A DNA stretch of 64,000 nucleotides from Rhizobium sp. Root483D2 (GCF_001426685.1 NZ_LMFB01000006.1:73454-137453), one strand, 5' to 3'. Positions 7,917-18,330 are shown, numbered from the stretch's first letter. Notes: generated from the letters alone by a model not told the origin. Made by a program: numbers and translations.

Positions 7917-9392
7917 TCATGCCGTCACCTCGAAGCGGACGAGTTCCGCCTTTTGTCCCGCCGTCTCCAGCAAGAACCGCAACAGCAAATTCTTCGCCGT
8001 CAAAATCCGGTATCCGGCCGTCGCGCGCCAGTCGGTGAGCGGCTGGTAATCCAGGTCGAAGGCCGCCTGAGCCGCCTTGACCGTTTCCTCGGTCCACGGC
8101 TTGTTGATCAGCGCCGCCTCGACATGTTCGGCCCGCTTTGGCGTCCCGGCCATGCCGCCAAAGGCGATCCGGGCTGAAGTGACGATGTTGCCGTTATCGA
8201 GCGCAATGCGGAAAGCGCCGCAGAGCGCGGAAATGTCCTCGTCGCGGCGTTTGGAAATCTTGTAGACGGCGAAATGATCGCCGTTCGGCAGATCAGGCAC
8301 GAAAATGCTCTCGACGAATTCGCCGGGCCTGCGGTCCTGGCGGCCATAGTCGATGAAATAGCTCTCAAGCGGCACGGTGCGCTCACCCGCTTTCGAACGC
8401 AGATTGACGCTCGCCCCCAGCGCGATCAGGGGCGGCGGCGTATCGCCGATCGGCGAGCCGTTGGCGACATTGCCGCCGATCGTGCCCATGTTGCGCACCT
8501 GCTCGCCGCCCAGACGGTCGAGCATGCGGCCAAAGGCGGGATAGCGGGCGGAGATGGCGGAAAAGGCGGCGGAATAGCTGACGCCTGCGCCGATCAGGAT
8601 GCCGCCGTCCATCTCCCGGATGAACTGCAGGTCTTCCAATCCATTGATGAAGATCACCGGGTTGAGCGCCCGCATCTGCTTGGTGACCCAGAGCCCGACA
8701 TCGGTGGAGCCGGCAACGATGGTCGCCTGCGGGTGATCGGAAAGCGCCTCGGCGAGATCGGCGGCCGTGCCGGGCACGATCAGGGTGGCATCGGCGCTTC
8801 CCATGCGGATCGTCTGCGTCGAGCGGATCGCAGACAGCCTGGCGATGATGTCTTTGCGGACTTTGACGATCGGGTCGAACACGGCGTCGGGTCTTGCCGC
8901 TGCCACGGCTTCCGCCGCCTTGACGATCGGCTCGTAGCCCGTGCATCGACAGAGATTGCCCTGCAGCGTCTTTTCGATATCGGCGCGGCTGGGATTGTCC
9001 TTCGATAGCCACAGGCCATAGAGCGACATGACGAAGCCGGGCGTGCAAAAGCCGCATTGCGAGCCGTGATAATCCACCATTGCCTGCTGCACCGGATGCA
9101 GCGTTCCGTCGCTTGCCGCCAGATGCTCGACGGTAACGACATGGGTAGCGTTCAGCGAGCCGGTGAAACGGATACAGGCATTGACGCTTTCATAAACCAG
9201 ATCATTGCCGGCAAGCCGCCCGACCAGCACGGTGCAGGCGCCGCAGTCACCTTCGGCGCAGCCTTCCTTGGTGCCGGTCAGCCGCTTTTCGAGCCGCAGG
9301 AAATCGAGCAGCGTTGCGGTCGGCTGCAGAGTGTCCAGCGCAATCTCCCGATCGTTCAGGATAAAACGGATGCCGCCGGCGGACTGTGTCAT
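7917..9392 (-). CDS. xdhA: Xanthine dehydrogenase small subunit XdhA (2Fe-2S and FAD)
   Basis: Carries the electron-transfer cofactors of xanthine dehydrogenase. The 491-residue protein has an N-terminal ferredoxin-like domain with cysteines in EGCAEGDCGACTV, a second 2Fe-2S domain with QCGFCTPGF and CRCTGYEPI, then an FAD-binding domain (IVAGSTDVGLWV, GNVANGSPIGDTPP) and a C-terminal CO-dehydrogenase flavoprotein domain. The start at 9392 has AAGAAGAGA upstream; the open frame extends further to 9608 but without conserved residues. First gene of the xdhABC run, divergent from glpK. Confidence 0.95.
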   Translation of the reverse strand: MTQSAGGIRFILNDREIALDTLQPTATLLDFLRLEKRLTGTKEGCAEGDCGACTVLVGRLAGNDLVYESVNACIRFTGSLNATHVVTVEHLAASDGTLHPVQQAMVDYHGSQCGFCTPGFVMSLYGLWLSKDNPSRADIEKTLQGNLCRCTGYEPIVKAAEAVAAARPDAVFDPIVKVRKDIIARLSAIRSTQTIRMGSADATLIVPGTAADLAEALSDHPQATIVAGSTDVGLWVTKQMRALNPVIFINGLEDLQFIREMDGGILIGAGVSYSAAFSAISARYPAFGRMLDRLGGEQVRNMGTIGGNVANGSPIGDTPPPLIALGASVNLRSKAGERTVPLESYFIDYGRQDRRPGEFVESIFVPDLPNGDHFAVYKISKRRDEDISALCGAFRIALDNGNIVTSARIAFGGMAGTPKRAEHVEAALINKPWTEETVKAAQAAFDLDYQPLTDWRATAGYRILTAKNLLLRFLLETAGQKAELVRFEVTA

Positions 9393-9510
9393 GCTGTCTC
9401 TTCTTTTCATTTCGACTCTTGAAACTATGCCCAAAACCGGCACCGTGACAATTGTGTTTCTGCCATGGCATCCCGGCTTTTTCACGCAGTCTGGAGGAGA
9501 TTTACTTGCG

Positions 9511-9549
9511 TTTTGTTTTCGTTTGACATTCGTTTTTGTATCGTATTGA
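9511..9549 (+). promoter_or_regulatory. glpK promoter region with TTCGTTT direct repeats
   Basis: Two TTCGTTT direct repeats (9518-9524 and 9530-9536, centre spacing 12 bp) flank a TTGACA hexamer at 9523-9528. A weak -10-like TATTGA at 9544-9549 follows at 15 bp. DeoR-family regulators such as GlpR often bind direct repeats of this type upstream of glycerol genes, so this could be the glpK operator. No glpR gene is present in the window. Confidence 0.4.
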
Positions 9550-9609
9550 AGTTTTTGACATGCGCGCGGAGGAGAGACCGCGAACAGATGAAACGTTGGG
9601 AGGGGCAAG

Positions 9610-11103
9610 ATGAGCGGATATGTTCTCGCAATCGATCAGGGCACGACATCGAGCCGCGCGATCGTCTTCGACAAGGACCAGAAGATCGCCGGGTCCGGCC
9701 AGAAGGAATTCAAGCAGCATTTTCCGAAATCCGGCTGGGTCGAGCACGATCCGGAGGAAATCTGGGAGACGGTCGTCTGGGCGATCAAGGAAGCCATCCG
9801 CAAGGCCGGCATCAAGGCGAGCGACCTTTCGGCCATCGGCATTACCAACCAGCGCGAGACGGTGGTCGTCTGGGAGCGCGATAGCGGCAAGGCCATCCAC
9901 AATGCCATCGTCTGGCAGGACCGGCGCACCGCCTCCTATTGTGACAAGCTCAAACGCCAGGGGCTGGAAAAGACCTTCACCAAGAAGACCGGTCTGCTGC
10001 TCGATCCGTATTTTTCCGGCACGAAACTGTCCTGGATGCTGGCCAATGTCAAAGGCGCGCGCACCCGCGGCGCCAAGGGCGAGCTCTGCTTCGGGACGGT
10101 CGATACATTCCTGATCTGGCGGCTGACCGGCGGCAAATCCTTCGTGACCGACGCGACCAATGCTTCGCGCACGCTGATGTTCAACATCGCCACCAATGAC
10201 TGGGACCGCGACCTGCTCGAAATCCTGCGGGTTCCCGAGGCGATGCTGCCACAGGTTCTCGATTGCGCTGCCGATTTCGGTGTCACCGATGCGTCGGTGT
10301 TCGGCGCTGAAATCCCCATCCTCGGCGTTGCCGGCGATCAGCAGGCGGCCACTATCGGCCAGGCCTGCTTTGAGCCGGGCATGATGAAATCGACCTATGG
10401 CACGGGCTGCTTTGCGCTTTTGAACACGGGCAAGGATATCGTCCGCTCGAAAAACCGCCTCTTGACGACAATCGCCTACCGCCTTGACGGCGAAACCACC
10501 TATGCGCTGGAAGGCTCGATCTTCGTCGCCGGTGCCGCCGTGCAATGGCTGCGCGATGGGCTGAAGGTCATCAAGGCCGCCCCCGATACCGGCACATTGG
10601 CTGAGAGCGCCGATCCGTCGCAGGAGGTCTATCTCGTGCCGGCCTTTACCGGCCTTGGCGCGCCGCATTGGGATCCGGATGCACGCGGTGCCATTTTCGG
10701 CATGACGCGCAATACCGGCCCGGCCGAGTTCGCCCGCGCAGCGCTCGAGGCCGTCTGCTACCAGACGCGCGACCTGCTCGATGCCATGCACAAGGACTGG
10801 AAGAGCGACGGACGGGAAACCGTGCTGCGCGTCGATGGCGGCATGGTCGCCTCCGACTGGACGATGCAGCGCCTGTCCGATCTGCTCGACGCACCCGTCG
10901 ACCGGCCGACCATTCTTGAAACCACCGCGCTCGGCGTCGCCTGGCTTGCCGGCAGTCAGGCAGGGGTCTGGCCAAACCAGAAGCAGTTCGCCAAATCCTG
11001 GGCGAGAGATCAGCGGTTTGAGCCCACGATGGATGAGAAGACGCGGGCCGGAAAGCTGAAAGGTTGGCGCAATGCGGTGAAGCGAACGCTGAGCGACGCC
11101 TAG
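9610..11103 (+). CDS. glpK: Glycerol kinase
   Basis: Phosphorylates glycerol to sn-glycerol 3-phosphate in the cytoplasm. The 497-residue length is standard for the family. The FGGY-kinase N-terminus reads [18 protein letters not shown], and the characteristic [26 protein letters not shown] and [13 protein letters not shown] segments are all in order. A GGGAGGGGC ribosome-binding site lies just before the ATG. It stands alone here, without glpD, glpF or glpR, and is divergent from xdhA. Confidence 0.96.
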   Translation: MSGYVLAIDQGTTSSRAIVFDKDQKIAGSGQKEFKQHFPKSGWVEHDPEEIWETVVWAIKEAIRKAGIKASDLSAIGITNQRETVVVWERDSGKAIHNAIVWQDRRTASYCDKLKRQGLEKTFTKKTGLLLDPYFSGTKLSWMLANVKGARTRGAKGELCFGTVDTFLIWRLTGGKSFVTDATNASRTLMFNIATNDWDRDLLEILRVPEAMLPQVLDCAADFGVTDASVFGAEIPILGVAGDQQAATIGQACFEPGMMKSTYGTGCFALLNTGKDIVRSKNRLLTTIAYRLDGETTYALEGSIFVAGAAVQWLRDGLKVIKAAPDTGTLAESADPSQEVYLVPAFTGLGAPHWDPDARGAIFGMTRNTGPAEFARAALEAVCYQTRDLLDAMHKDWKSDGRETVLRVDGGMVASDWTMQRLSDLLDAPVDRPTILETTALGVAWLAGSQAGVWPNQKQFAKSWARDQRFEPTMDEKTRAGKLKGWRNAVKRTLSDA

Positions 11104-11127
11104 ATAATATTGTCCTCGATCGCCACC

Positions 11128-11145
11128 TGTAGTAACGTTGCTACA
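11128..11145. promoter_or_regulatory. Palindromic operator of the first Phd/PIN toxin-antitoxin pair
   Basis: An 18-bp near-perfect palindrome, TGTAG(T)AACGTT(G)CTACA, with a single mismatched pair, ends 15 bp before the antitoxin ATG. Antitoxins of this class bind such palindromes over their own promoter. A related GTAGC...GCTAC palindrome precedes the third Phd/PIN pair at 61776-61793. Confidence 0.7.
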
Positions 11146-11160
11146 TCCATGGAGGCGCCG

Positions 11161-11466
11161 ATGAGCACCACATTTTCCAGCCGGGAGTTCAATCAGGATA
11201 CGGGCCGGGCGAAGAAGGCTGCAGCGGATGGGCCGGTGTTCATCACCGACCGGGGGCGGCCGGCGCATGTGCTCTTGTCGATCGAGGACTACCAGAAGCT
11301 GACACGCGACGGAAACGATCTCACGGATTCCAACGCTTCCGGCCGAAACCACAGGAAAAACATCCTCGAACTTCTCGCCATGCCGGGATTGGATAAGGTG
11401 GATGACGATTTCGAGTTTCCGGAAATGAAGGGGGACTGGGGCCTTAAGACTCCGGACTTCTCGTGA
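11161..11466 (+). CDS. Antitoxin, Phd/YefM family
   Basis: A 101-residue antitoxin. The N-terminal domain (SREFNQDTGRAKKAAADGPVFITDRG, then PAHVLLSIEDYQKL) is the Phd/YefM DNA-binding fold. The C-terminal tail rich in acidic residues is expected to wrap and neutralise the PIN toxin. The ATG at 11161 has GGAG upstream; an ATG at 11149 is in frame but lacks a ribosome-binding site. Its stop overlaps the toxin start by four bases. Confidence 0.85.
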   Translation: MSTTFSSREFNQDTGRAKKAAADGPVFITDRGRPAHVLLSIEDYQKLTRDGNDLTDSNASGRNHRKNILELLAMPGLDKVDDDFEFPEMKGDWGLKTPDFS

Positions 11467-11885
11467 AGTTTATTCTGGATACCAACGTTATCTCAGAGTT
11501 TCGCAAGGCTGCCGGCGGCAGATGTCACCCGGGCGTTATAGCTTGGGTCGAGACCGTCGATCCGCAAGCAATGTATCTCTCGGTTATCACGATCATGGAG
11601 CTGGAGGTCGGTTATCTGTCGTTGAAGCGACGTGACCCGCTGCAGGCTGCGCATGTCAAAGCCTGGATATCCGATTATATTCCCAGGGTCTTTGAAGATC
11701 GCATTCTCGCGTTTGACAATGCGGTGGCGCTTGCCTGTGCCGGATTGCATGTTTCCGACAAGCGGCCGGAGCGGGATGCGATCATTGCCGCCACCGCGCT
11801 CCATTACGGCCTGACGGTGGTAACCCGCAATATCCGGGATTTCACGGATACGGGGGTGCCTCTCCTCAATCCCTGGGAATCCTGA
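11463..11885 (+). CDS. PIN-domain toxin, VapC/FitB type
   Basis: A predicted RNase of 140 residues that starts with GTG inside the antitoxin stop (GTGA overlap), which ties its translation to the antitoxin. Acidic PIN residues are visible: D in ILDTNVISEF near residue 6, E in ITIMELEVGY near residue 44, and D residues in KRPERDAIIAATAL and TRNIRDF. The layout is like FitB of the VapC group. Toxicity and RNA target are not shown by sequence. Confidence 0.87.
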   Translation: MKFILDTNVISEFRKAAGGRCHPGVIAWVETVDPQAMYLSVITIMELEVGYLSLKRRDPLQAAHVKAWISDYIPRVFEDRILAFDNAVALACAGLHVSDKRPERDAIIAATALHYGLTVVTRNIRDFTDTGVPLLNPWES

Positions 11886-12001
11886 GCCAACTGGAAACGC
11901 ACTGTTTCAACCGCCGCGCTGGGATCTGCCTGCATTCTTGATTATCTGAGCTATTGAAACATTCATTTTGCCCTCAGGGCTTTTGAGACAGGCAGGACCC
12001 C

Positions 12002-13060
12002 ATGGAACTTGGTCTTTACACATTTGGCGACGTTCATCCCGAGGCGCGGCAGGGGCGCGGGCGGGAGGGCGAGGAGCGGGTGCGGCATCTGATCGAGGAA
12101 ATCGAGCTCGCCGATCAGGTCGGGCTCGATGTCTTTGGTCTGGGCGAGCATCACCGGCCGGATTATGTTGCGTCCGCGCCGGCGATGATCCTTGCTGCGG
12201 CAGCCGCGCGCACGAAAACCATCAAGCTGACCAGCGCCGTCACCGTGCTCAGTTCAGAGGATCCCGTGCGGGTTTTCCAGCAGTTTTCAACGCTTGATCT
12301 GATCTCGAATGGCCGCGCCGAAATCATGGCGGGGCGGGGCTCCTTCATCGAGTCCTTCCCGCTGTTCGGTTATGATCTGGAGGATTACGATCAGCTGTTT
12401 TCGGAAAAGCTGGACCTGCTTCTGGCGATCCGCGATGGCGAAATGGTGACCTGGTCAGGCGAGAAACGCCCGCCGATCAACGGCCGTGGGGTCTATCCGC
12501 GTCCGGTCAATGATCCGCTGCCGGTTTGGATTGCCGTTGGCGGCACGCCGCAATCGGTGGCGCGGGCGGGAGCGCTCGGTCTGCCGGTGGCGCTTGCGAT
12601 CATCGGCGGCGAACCGGCGCGGTATGCGCCGCTGTTTGATCTCTACCGCGAGGCCGCACGCCGCGCCGGGCAGGATGCATCGAAGCTGAAGACCAGCATC
12701 AATGTCCATGGTTTCATTGCCGATACCAATGACAAGGCCGGCGACCAGTTCTATGGTCCGCAGGCAGAGGTCATGAATCGCATCGGCCGCGAGCGCGGCT
12801 GGGGACCGACCAGCCGCGCGCATTTCAACCAGGCGATCGGACCGGACGGCAACCTGTTCCTCGGCGATCCCGATACGGTGGCGGAAAAGATCATCCGGCA
12901 CCAGAAGATCTTCAAGAACGACCGGTTTCTTTTGCAGATGGCGATCGGCCTGATGCCGCATGACCAGATCCTGCGCGGCATCGAACTCTACGGCACGAAA
13001 GTTGCGCCGCTGGTGCGCGCGGCACTGGCGGACGAGAAGAAACAGGCGCAAACCGCCTGA
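12002..13060 (+). CDS. Luciferase-like flavin-dependent oxidoreductase (LLM class)
   Basis: A 352-residue TIM-barrel oxidoreductase of the bacterial luciferase family. Features include [13 protein letters not shown] at the N-terminus, [17 protein letters not shown], and a C-terminal [10 protein letters not shown] segment that is standard in LLM-class enzymes. It probably uses reduced FMN; the substrate is unknown. The ATG at 12002 follows CAGGACCCC. It stands as a single gene between the PIN toxin and map. Confidence 0.87.
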   Translation: MELGLYTFGDVHPEARQGRGREGEERVRHLIEEIELADQVGLDVFGLGEHHRPDYVASAPAMILAAAAARTKTIKLTSAVTVLSSEDPVRVFQQFSTLDLISNGRAEIMAGRGSFIESFPLFGYDLEDYDQLFSEKLDLLLAIRDGEMVTWSGEKRPPINGRGVYPRPVNDPLPVWIAVGGTPQSVARAGALGLPVALAIIGGEPARYAPLFDLYREAARRAGQDASKLKTSINVHGFIADTNDKAGDQFYGPQAEVMNRIGRERGWGPTSRAHFNQAIGPDGNLFLGDPDTVAEKIIRHQKIFKNDRFLLQMAIGLMPHDQILRGIELYGTKVAPLVRAALADEKKQAQTA

Positions 13061-13138
13061 CGGCAGCGATTTTCCTGTCATGCCTGTCTGGATTGGGCGC
13101 TTTCGGCTTGTTACATAAACAGCCGAAAGCGAGAGACG

Positions 13139-13888
13139 ATGACACTGAACAATGACGAAGACCTGGAACGGCTGAAGGAAATCGGCCGCATCTGCGCCAA
13201 TACGATCCAGATCATGGCGGCGGCGCTCGAGCCGGGCATCACCACGGCGGAGCTGGACGCCATCGGCCGCAAGGTGCTGGAGGAATCAGGCGCCCGGTCG
13301 GCACCCGAACTGACCTATAATTTTCCGGGCGCCACCTGCATCAGCGTCAATGAGGAAGTGGCCCATGGCATTCCCGGCACGCGCGTCATTCACGCCGGCG
13401 ATCTCGTCAATATCGATGTTTCCGCCGAAAAGAACGGTCTGTTTGCCGATACCGGATCGTCCTTTGCCGTTCCGCCCATAAAACCGCAGATCGAGCGCCT
13501 CTGCCGCGATGGCAAGCGCGCCATGTGGGTGGGCTTGAACGAGGTCAAATCGGGAAAGCCGCTGGCGGCGATCGGCAATGCCATCGGCGCCTTTGCCAAG
13601 AAGAACCGCTATTCGCTGATCACCAACCTCGCTAGCCACGGCGTCGGCCGCTCGCTGCACGAGGAGCCGACCGAGATTGCCACCTGGCCGGACAAGCATG
13701 AAAAGCGGCGGATGACCGAGGGCATGGTCTTTACCGTTGAGCCATTTTTATCGCTGGGCGCGCAATGGGCCGAGGGCGGCGATGACGAATGGACGCTCTA
13801 TAGCGAACCGCGCGCCCCGACGGTGCAATACGAGCATACCGTGATCGTGACCCGCAACGGACCGCTGGTCATCACGCTGCCGGGCTAG
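13139..13888 (+). CDS. map: Type I methionine aminopeptidase
   Basis: Removes N-terminal methionine from new proteins. The 249-residue protein has the five metal ligands of the family in order: D in LVNIDVSAE, D in LFADTGSS, H in SHGVGRSLHEEP, E in MVFTVEPFL, and E in VQYEHTVIV. ISVNEEVAHGIPG is also diagnostic. The adjoining DTG wording is slightly unlike the more usual HGDT. It may be a second map gene rather than the housekeeping one, since it is not next to ribosomal or DNA-repair genes here. Confidence 0.93.
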   Translation: MTLNNDEDLERLKEIGRICANTIQIMAAALEPGITTAELDAIGRKVLEESGARSAPELTYNFPGATCISVNEEVAHGIPGTRVIHAGDLVNIDVSAEKNGLFADTGSSFAVPPIKPQIERLCRDGKRAMWVGLNEVKSGKPLAAIGNAIGAFAKKNRYSLITNLASHGVGRSLHEEPTEIATWPDKHEKRRMTEGMVFTVEPFLSLGAQWAEGGDDEWTLYSEPRAPTVQYEHTVIVTRNGPLVITLPG

Positions 13889-13913
13889 AGCCTCATTGAT
13901 CGTACGAGGCTCT
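13887..13913 (+). terminator. Hairpin at the end of map
   Basis: AGAGCCTC and GAGGCTCT form a perfect 8-bp stem around an 11-base loop, beginning inside the map stop codon. It lacks a strong T-run (TAAAG follows), so it may stabilise the mRNA end or act as a weak terminator. Confidence 0.5.
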
Positions 13914-13998
13914 AAAGTCCCGTTCCATTCGCGCGGCTGAACGGCACCATCAGATTTTGTCATTTGTCATCGCCATGCTGCATTGCGATAGGTAGGCC

Positions 13999-15198
13999 AT
14001 GACCAGACCCGATTCCGCGCTGTCCCAGAACCTTGTCCCCACCGCCCTTGCCGGCGCCATCGCCATGGCGGTGGCCATGGGTTTCGGGCGGTTTTCCTAT
14101 ACGCCGATCCTGCCCGGCATGATGACGGGACTTGGCCTGACGCCCGCCGACGCCGGGTTGATCGCCTCGGCCAATTTCGTCGGTTATCTCGCTGGTGCCG
14201 TTCTGGCGGGCTATGGCTGGGCGGCCGGGCGCGAGCGGATGGTCAGCCTGTCGGCGTTGGTGGCGACCACGGTTCTGCTGCTGGCCATGGGGCTGACATC
14301 GTCGATCGCGCTGTTTTCCGTGATCCGGTTTCTGGCTGGCGTTGCCAGCGCGTTTACGATGATCTTCACCTCCGCGATCGTGCTGAGCAGAGGCCACGCC
14401 ACCGGCAATCCGCATGTGCAGTCCGTCCATTTCGGCGGCGTCGGCATCGGTATCGCGGTGTCCTCGCTGATGGTGTTTCTTCTGCCTGCCGAGGGGTTCG
14501 GTCTCATCGCCAACTGGCAGGCCGCGTGGTTCGGCGGCGCCGTCATCGCCCTGGTCGGCACGGTTCTCGTGGCGGTGCTGTTGCCGTCCGGCGCAGCGTC
14601 CGGCAAAAGCACGGAGCGGGAAAAACCGCTGGTCTGGACCCGGCCGCTGTTTGTCATGACCCTGACCTACGGCCTGTTCGGCTTCGGCTACGTCATCACC
14701 GCGACATTTCTGGTGGCCATGGCGCGGCAGGGGGCAAGCGATCATACCGTCGAATTTCTCGCCTGGCTGATCACAGGTCTCAGCGCCGCGATCTCCGTGC
14801 ACCTGTGGCGGCGCGCGGTGCCGCGGCTCGGCATCGTCGGCGTCTATCTGGCGGGTCTTCTGGTGGAGGCTGCCGGTCTCATCCTCGTCGTCACCTTGCC
14901 GTCGCCCTATGCGCCGCTGATTGGCGGCCTGCTGCTCGGGCTGACCTTCATCATGGTCACGGCCTACGGCCTGCAGATCGGCCGGGCGCTGGCGCCGCAG
15001 AGCCCGCGCAAGGCGCTCGCCTTCATGACCGCCGCTTTCGGCGTCGGCCAGATCGTCGGCCCTCTGGTGGCCGGCTGGCTGGCGGAAGGCAGCGGCAGTT
15101 TCAACGCGCCGACGCTTGTGGCTGCGGCCGTGCTTCTGTTCTGTGCCATCCTGACAGGCCTTGAAATGCGCCGGATCGTGGCCGCTGCCGGCGCCTGA
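13999..15198 (+). CDS. MFS transporter, YbfB/YjiJ (MFS_4) type
   Basis: A 399-residue inner-membrane carrier with about twelve hydrophobic segments. The N-terminus AGAIAMAVAMGFGRFSYTPILPGMM is the hallmark of the YbfB/YjiJ branch. The ATG at 13999 follows GGTAGG. The substrate is not known for this branch. Single gene between map and bacA. Confidence 0.85.
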   Translation: MTRPDSALSQNLVPTALAGAIAMAVAMGFGRFSYTPILPGMMTGLGLTPADAGLIASANFVGYLAGAVLAGYGWAAGRERMVSLSALVATTVLLLAMGLTSSIALFSVIRFLAGVASAFTMIFTSAIVLSRGHATGNPHVQSVHFGGVGIGIAVSSLMVFLLPAEGFGLIANWQAAWFGGAVIALVGTVLVAVLLPSGAASGKSTEREKPLVWTRPLFVMTLTYGLFGFGYVITATFLVAMARQGASDHTVEFLAWLITGLSAAISVHLWRRAVPRLGIVGVYLAGLLVEAAGLILVVTLPSPYAPLIGGLLLGLTFIMVTAYGLQIGRALAPQSPRKALAFMTAAFGVGQIVGPLVAGWLAEGSGSFNAPTLVAAAVLLFCAILTGLEMRRIVAAAGA

Positions 15199-15315
15199 TC
15201 CGCCTTCCGATTAAATAACGGTAACATTAGCTTGACGTGATTGGCAGGTGAGGGCTTTTGCCTTAGGTTCCAGCGCGCTAGCCATCTGAACCTTCGTCAA
15301 ACGAAAGCGTCCGAT

Positions 15316-16587
15316 TTGTTCATCTCCTTCTTTCCCAATCCACGACTTTTCTTTCCGTCCGCTATCATATGGTCTTTGCTTGCCATGGCCGTCTGGTATG
15401 GCGGCGGTGAGCAGTTCGGTGCTCTGGTCGGGCTTCCGCCCCTGGAACCGGGAAAGGACGCGGTCATCGGGGTTTCGGTCTTCTGGTCGGCGCCGTTCCT
15501 CTGGTTCTATATCTATTACGCGTTGATGGTCGCCTTGTTTGCGGCATTCTGGATGACCTTCAGGCCGCATCCCTGGCAGATGTGGTCGGTGCTCGGATCG
15601 GCATTTATCATCTTCAACACCTATTTTTCAGTGCAGGTCAGCGTAGCCCTCAATGCCTGGTACGGCCCGTTCTACGATATGATCCAGCGGGCTCTTGCCC
15701 GGACCGACCCGATCCCCACCGAGATGGATATCTATGTCGGCATGATCGGTTTTGCGGGGATCGCCTTCGTCGCGATCACCATCGGCACGCTCAACCTATT
15801 TTTCGTCAGCCATTATGTCTTTCGCTGGCGCACTGCGATGAACAATTTCTACATGTCCCATTGGGACAAGCTGCGTCATATTGAAGGTGCCTCGCAGCGT
15901 GTTCAGGACGACACGATGCGCTTTTCACGAACAATGGAAGGTCTTGGCGTCAGCTTCGTCAGCTCGATCATGACCCTCGTCGCTTTTCTTCCCGTGCTGT
16001 TTAAGTTTTCAACCACTGTGACAGTCCTCCCTTTCGTTGGCGAAGTGCCGCATGCACTCGTCTGGGCTGCGATCGGTTGGTCGCTGTTCGGGACATTCTT
16101 TCTGGCGCTCGTCGGCATCAAGCTGCCGGGGCTCGAATTTCGCAACCAGCGGGTCGAGGCGGCCTATCGTAAAGAGCTGGTCTACGGGGAAGACCATGCC
16201 GATCGTGCGCAGCCGCCGACCGTCGCACAGCTCTTCGGGAATGTCAGGAAGAATTATTTCCGCCTGTATTTTCATTATATGTACTTCAACATCGCCCGTA
16301 TTTTCTATCTCCAAGCGGACAATCTGTTTGGAACATTCGTCCTGGTTCCCTCTATCGTCGCCGGCAAGTTGACGCTCGGCGTTATGGGGCAAATCCAGAA
16401 TGTGTTTGGACAGGTCAGGGACTCATTCCAGTATCTCGTAAACTCCTGGACAACGATCGTGGAACTGTTGTCGATCTACAAGCGTCTGAAAGCTTTCGAG
16501 GCCGCCATCTACGACGAGCCTCTTCCGGTGATCGACCAAAAATATCTTCAGCGGCAGGCCGAAGATGACGAACCTGTCAAAGTCTAA
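15316..16587 (+). CDS. bacA: BacA/SbmA peptide transporter
   Basis: A 423-residue inner-membrane protein of the SbmA/BacA family, which imports antimicrobial and nodule-specific cysteine-rich peptides and affects very-long-chain fatty acid modification of lipid A. In Sinorhizobium it is essential for survival inside nodule cells. The start [20 protein letters not shown] aligns with the BacA N-terminus if translation begins at TTG 15316, giving a length close to the known 420 residues; the frame is open from 15241 but without family similarity. Conserved segments include [28 protein letters not shown] and [14 protein letters not shown]. No ATP-binding domain, as expected. Confidence 0.92.
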   Translation: MFISFFPNPRLFFPSAIIWSLLAMAVWYGGGEQFGALVGLPPLEPGKDAVIGVSVFWSAPFLWFYIYYALMVALFAAFWMTFRPHPWQMWSVLGSAFIIFNTYFSVQVSVALNAWYGPFYDMIQRALARTDPIPTEMDIYVGMIGFAGIAFVAITIGTLNLFFVSHYVFRWRTAMNNFYMSHWDKLRHIEGASQRVQDDTMRFSRTMEGLGVSFVSSIMTLVAFLPVLFKFSTTVTVLPFVGEVPHALVWAAIGWSLFGTFFLALVGIKLPGLEFRNQRVEAAYRKELVYGEDHADRAQPPTVAQLFGNVRKNYFRLYFHYMYFNIARIFYLQADNLFGTFVLVPSIVAGKLTLGVMGQIQNVFGQVRDSFQYLVNSWTTIVELLSIYKRLKAFEAAIYDEPLPVIDQKYLQRQAEDDEPVKV

Positions 16588-16600
16588 GGTGGGGTAACAC

Positions 16601-17608
16601 TCAAAAGGCGGAGCGATCCGCCTTTTTCTGTTCCGCGATCATCGGTAGCGCCTCAGCATAGCTGACGCAGGCGACATCCGTTTTGGTGCAGGTTTCGCTT
16701 AAGAACCGGTCAAGCGCGCGCCAATAGGCGCCGCCGTTCATCTCGACGAAATGGAAGCCGAGCTGCAGCGGAATGCGGCTGCCGTCATATTCCTTCTGGA
16801 AGGCCTTGCGGTAGGCATCGAGCGCGCGTTCTTCAAAGAGGGCGCTGTCCTTGCGGTTTTCGATACCCATGGAATGGCGAACGAAGAGATTGTAATCCAT
16901 GCCGATCACCCGGCGCTGCTGCGGCCCTTCCGGAATGAGCGGCAGCCCGAAGCGCGGCAGGCCGTCGGCGTCTGTTGGCCAGCCCGGCCCCTTGGTGACA
17001 AGGCTGGCATCATAGGTGAAGCCGTCCTGTTTCAGCGCTGGCAGCAGACCGTCGCTCAGCGACAAATAGGGCGCGCGAAAACCCTTGATGCCGTGCGCGG
17101 CGAAATCGGCCCAGCCTTGCGGCTCTTCGCCGGCAATGCCGCCGGCAGTCCAGGCATTGGCGAGCGCGGTGTTGAATGCGGTAAATTCCTGCTTCCAGTC
17201 GGCAGCGCTCCAGCCCTTGCCGTCGAAATGGCCGCAGGCATGGCTGCCGATGTCGTGCCCGGCCTGATGTGCCTGCCAGATATGGCGCACGCGGGCCTGG
17301 ATCTCTTCGCGGCTCTGGGCAAAGCCGACATTGGAACGTGCGGCCTTGTGGCCCGGCGCCCGGTAGGACTTGCCGCCTTCAGTTCTGGTCATCAAAAAGG
17401 TGCAGGAGAGGAAATAGGTGAAATGCGCGCCGGTGCGCTTGCCCATCTCCAGGCTCTTTTCCCAGAGCTTGTTGTCGTGGGCGCCATCGAAGGAAATGAT
17501 GACCAGCTGCTTGCGCCCGGCAGGTTCCGGTGGCTGTTCAGCCTGGGCAAAAGCGGGAGCCAGGGTCAATGCGAGAGCAAGACCGGTCGCGGCGGGAAAT
17601 CTGGGCAT
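16601..17608 (-). CDS. Secreted polysaccharide deacetylase-like protein
   Basis: A 335-residue protein with a signal peptide (ALALTLAPAFAQAEQ, cleavage near residue 23) followed by a NodB-type fold. The start of the fold reads LVIISFDGAHD and the metal-binding segment GHDIGSHACGHFDG supplies the histidines. FRAPYLSLSD matches the RxPY motif of carbohydrate esterase family 4. The first Asp motif is FDGAHD rather than the usual TFDDG, so activity on a classical chitin or peptidoglycan substrate is uncertain. The end of the gene overlaps the shared terminator with bacA. Confidence 0.8.
   Translation of the reverse strand: MPRFPAATGLALALTLAPAFAQAEQPPEPAGRKQLVIISFDGAHDNKLWEKSLEMGKRTGAHFTYFLSCTFLMTRTEGGKSYRAPGHKAARSNVGFAQSREEIQARVRHIWQAHQAGHDIGSHACGHFDGKGWSAADWKQEFTAFNTALANAWTAGGIAGEEPQGWADFAAHGIKGFRAPYLSLSDGLLPALKQDGFTYDASLVTKGPGWPTDADGLPRFGLPLIPEGPQQRRVIGMDYNLFVRHSMGIENRKDSALFEERALDAYRKAFQKEYDGSRIPLQLGFHFVEMNGGAYWRALDRFLSETCTKTDVACVSYAEALPMIAEQKKADRSAF
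16603..16627. terminator. Bidirectional terminator between bacA and the deacetylase gene
   Basis: AAAAGGCGGA and TCCGCCTTTT form a 10-bp stem with a GCGA loop and T-runs on both strands. It lies 15 bp after the bacA stop and includes the stop codon of the convergent deacetylase gene. Confidence 0.85.
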
Positions 17609-17742
17609 GCGGAAACCTTGGCGGCAAATGCGGGATTGCGACCTTTTAGCCAGGAATGCGGCAATCCTTTGATCACACTGGAAAAGAGACGGTGTTACCG
17701 CTATGCGGTAGGACGCGCTTCAAACAGTCACGGGTGTCCTTC

Positions 17743-18330
17743 ATGGCCTTTCTCATGCTCGGTATCATCATTTTTCTCGGCATCCATTTTATCAAAAGTT
17801 TTGCGCCCGGCGTTCGCGCTGCGGTTATTGAACAGGGCGGCACCGGGCTCTGGCATGCCATTCACGGTTTCTGCGCGCTTCTGGGCCTCTGTCTCATCGC
17901 CTACGGTTTCGACGTGTCGCGCGCGACGACCGGCATTCTCTATACGCCGCCGAAATTCATGACCCATATCGCCCTGACGCTGATGCTGATTGCCTTCATC
18001 TGTCTGGCGGCGGCCTTCCTGCCTGCCGGCAAGATCAGGGCTGTGACGAAACATCCCGCGGTTCTCGCCATCAAGATCTGGGCGCTGGCACATCTGATGG
18101 CCAATGGCGAGGTCAATTCGGTGCTGCTGTTCGGCACGTTCCTTGTCTGGGGCGTGCTTTTGCGCATCTCGATGAAGCGCCGCTGGCGCGCCGGCCATGT
18201 CAAGCATCCGGTCTTCGTTTCCTACAAATATGATGTGATCGCGGTCCTTATCGCTCTTGCCGTCTACGTCCTGTTTGTCTGGAAGTTGCATGAGCTTTTG
18301 ATCGGCGTTGCACCGATTGTCATGGGCTAA
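17743..18330 (+). CDS. NnrU family membrane protein
   Basis: A 195-residue protein with about six hydrophobic segments and the NnrU pattern (LGIHFIKSFAPGVRAA, AHLMANGEVNSVLLFGTFLVWG). NnrU proteins are linked to denitrification in some alphaproteobacteria, but relatives such as this also occur outside nir/nor clusters, and no denitrification gene is present here. The ATG at 17743 is chosen because MAFLMLGIIIFLGIHF is the conserved start. Confidence 0.82.
   Translation: MAFLMLGIIIFLGIHFIKSFAPGVRAAVIEQGGTGLWHAIHGFCALLGLCLIAYGFDVSRATTGILYTPPKFMTHIALTLMLIAFICLAAAFLPAGKIRAVTKHPAVLAIKIWALAHLMANGEVNSVLLFGTFLVWGVLLRISMKRRWRAGHVKHPVFVSYKYDVIAVLIALAVYVLFVWKLHELLIGVAPIVMG

Noticed and set aside
15241..15315. 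N-terminal extension of bacA from TTG 15241
   Set aside because: The 25 extra residues do not match the family start and the known length fits TTG 15316; kept only as an alternative.
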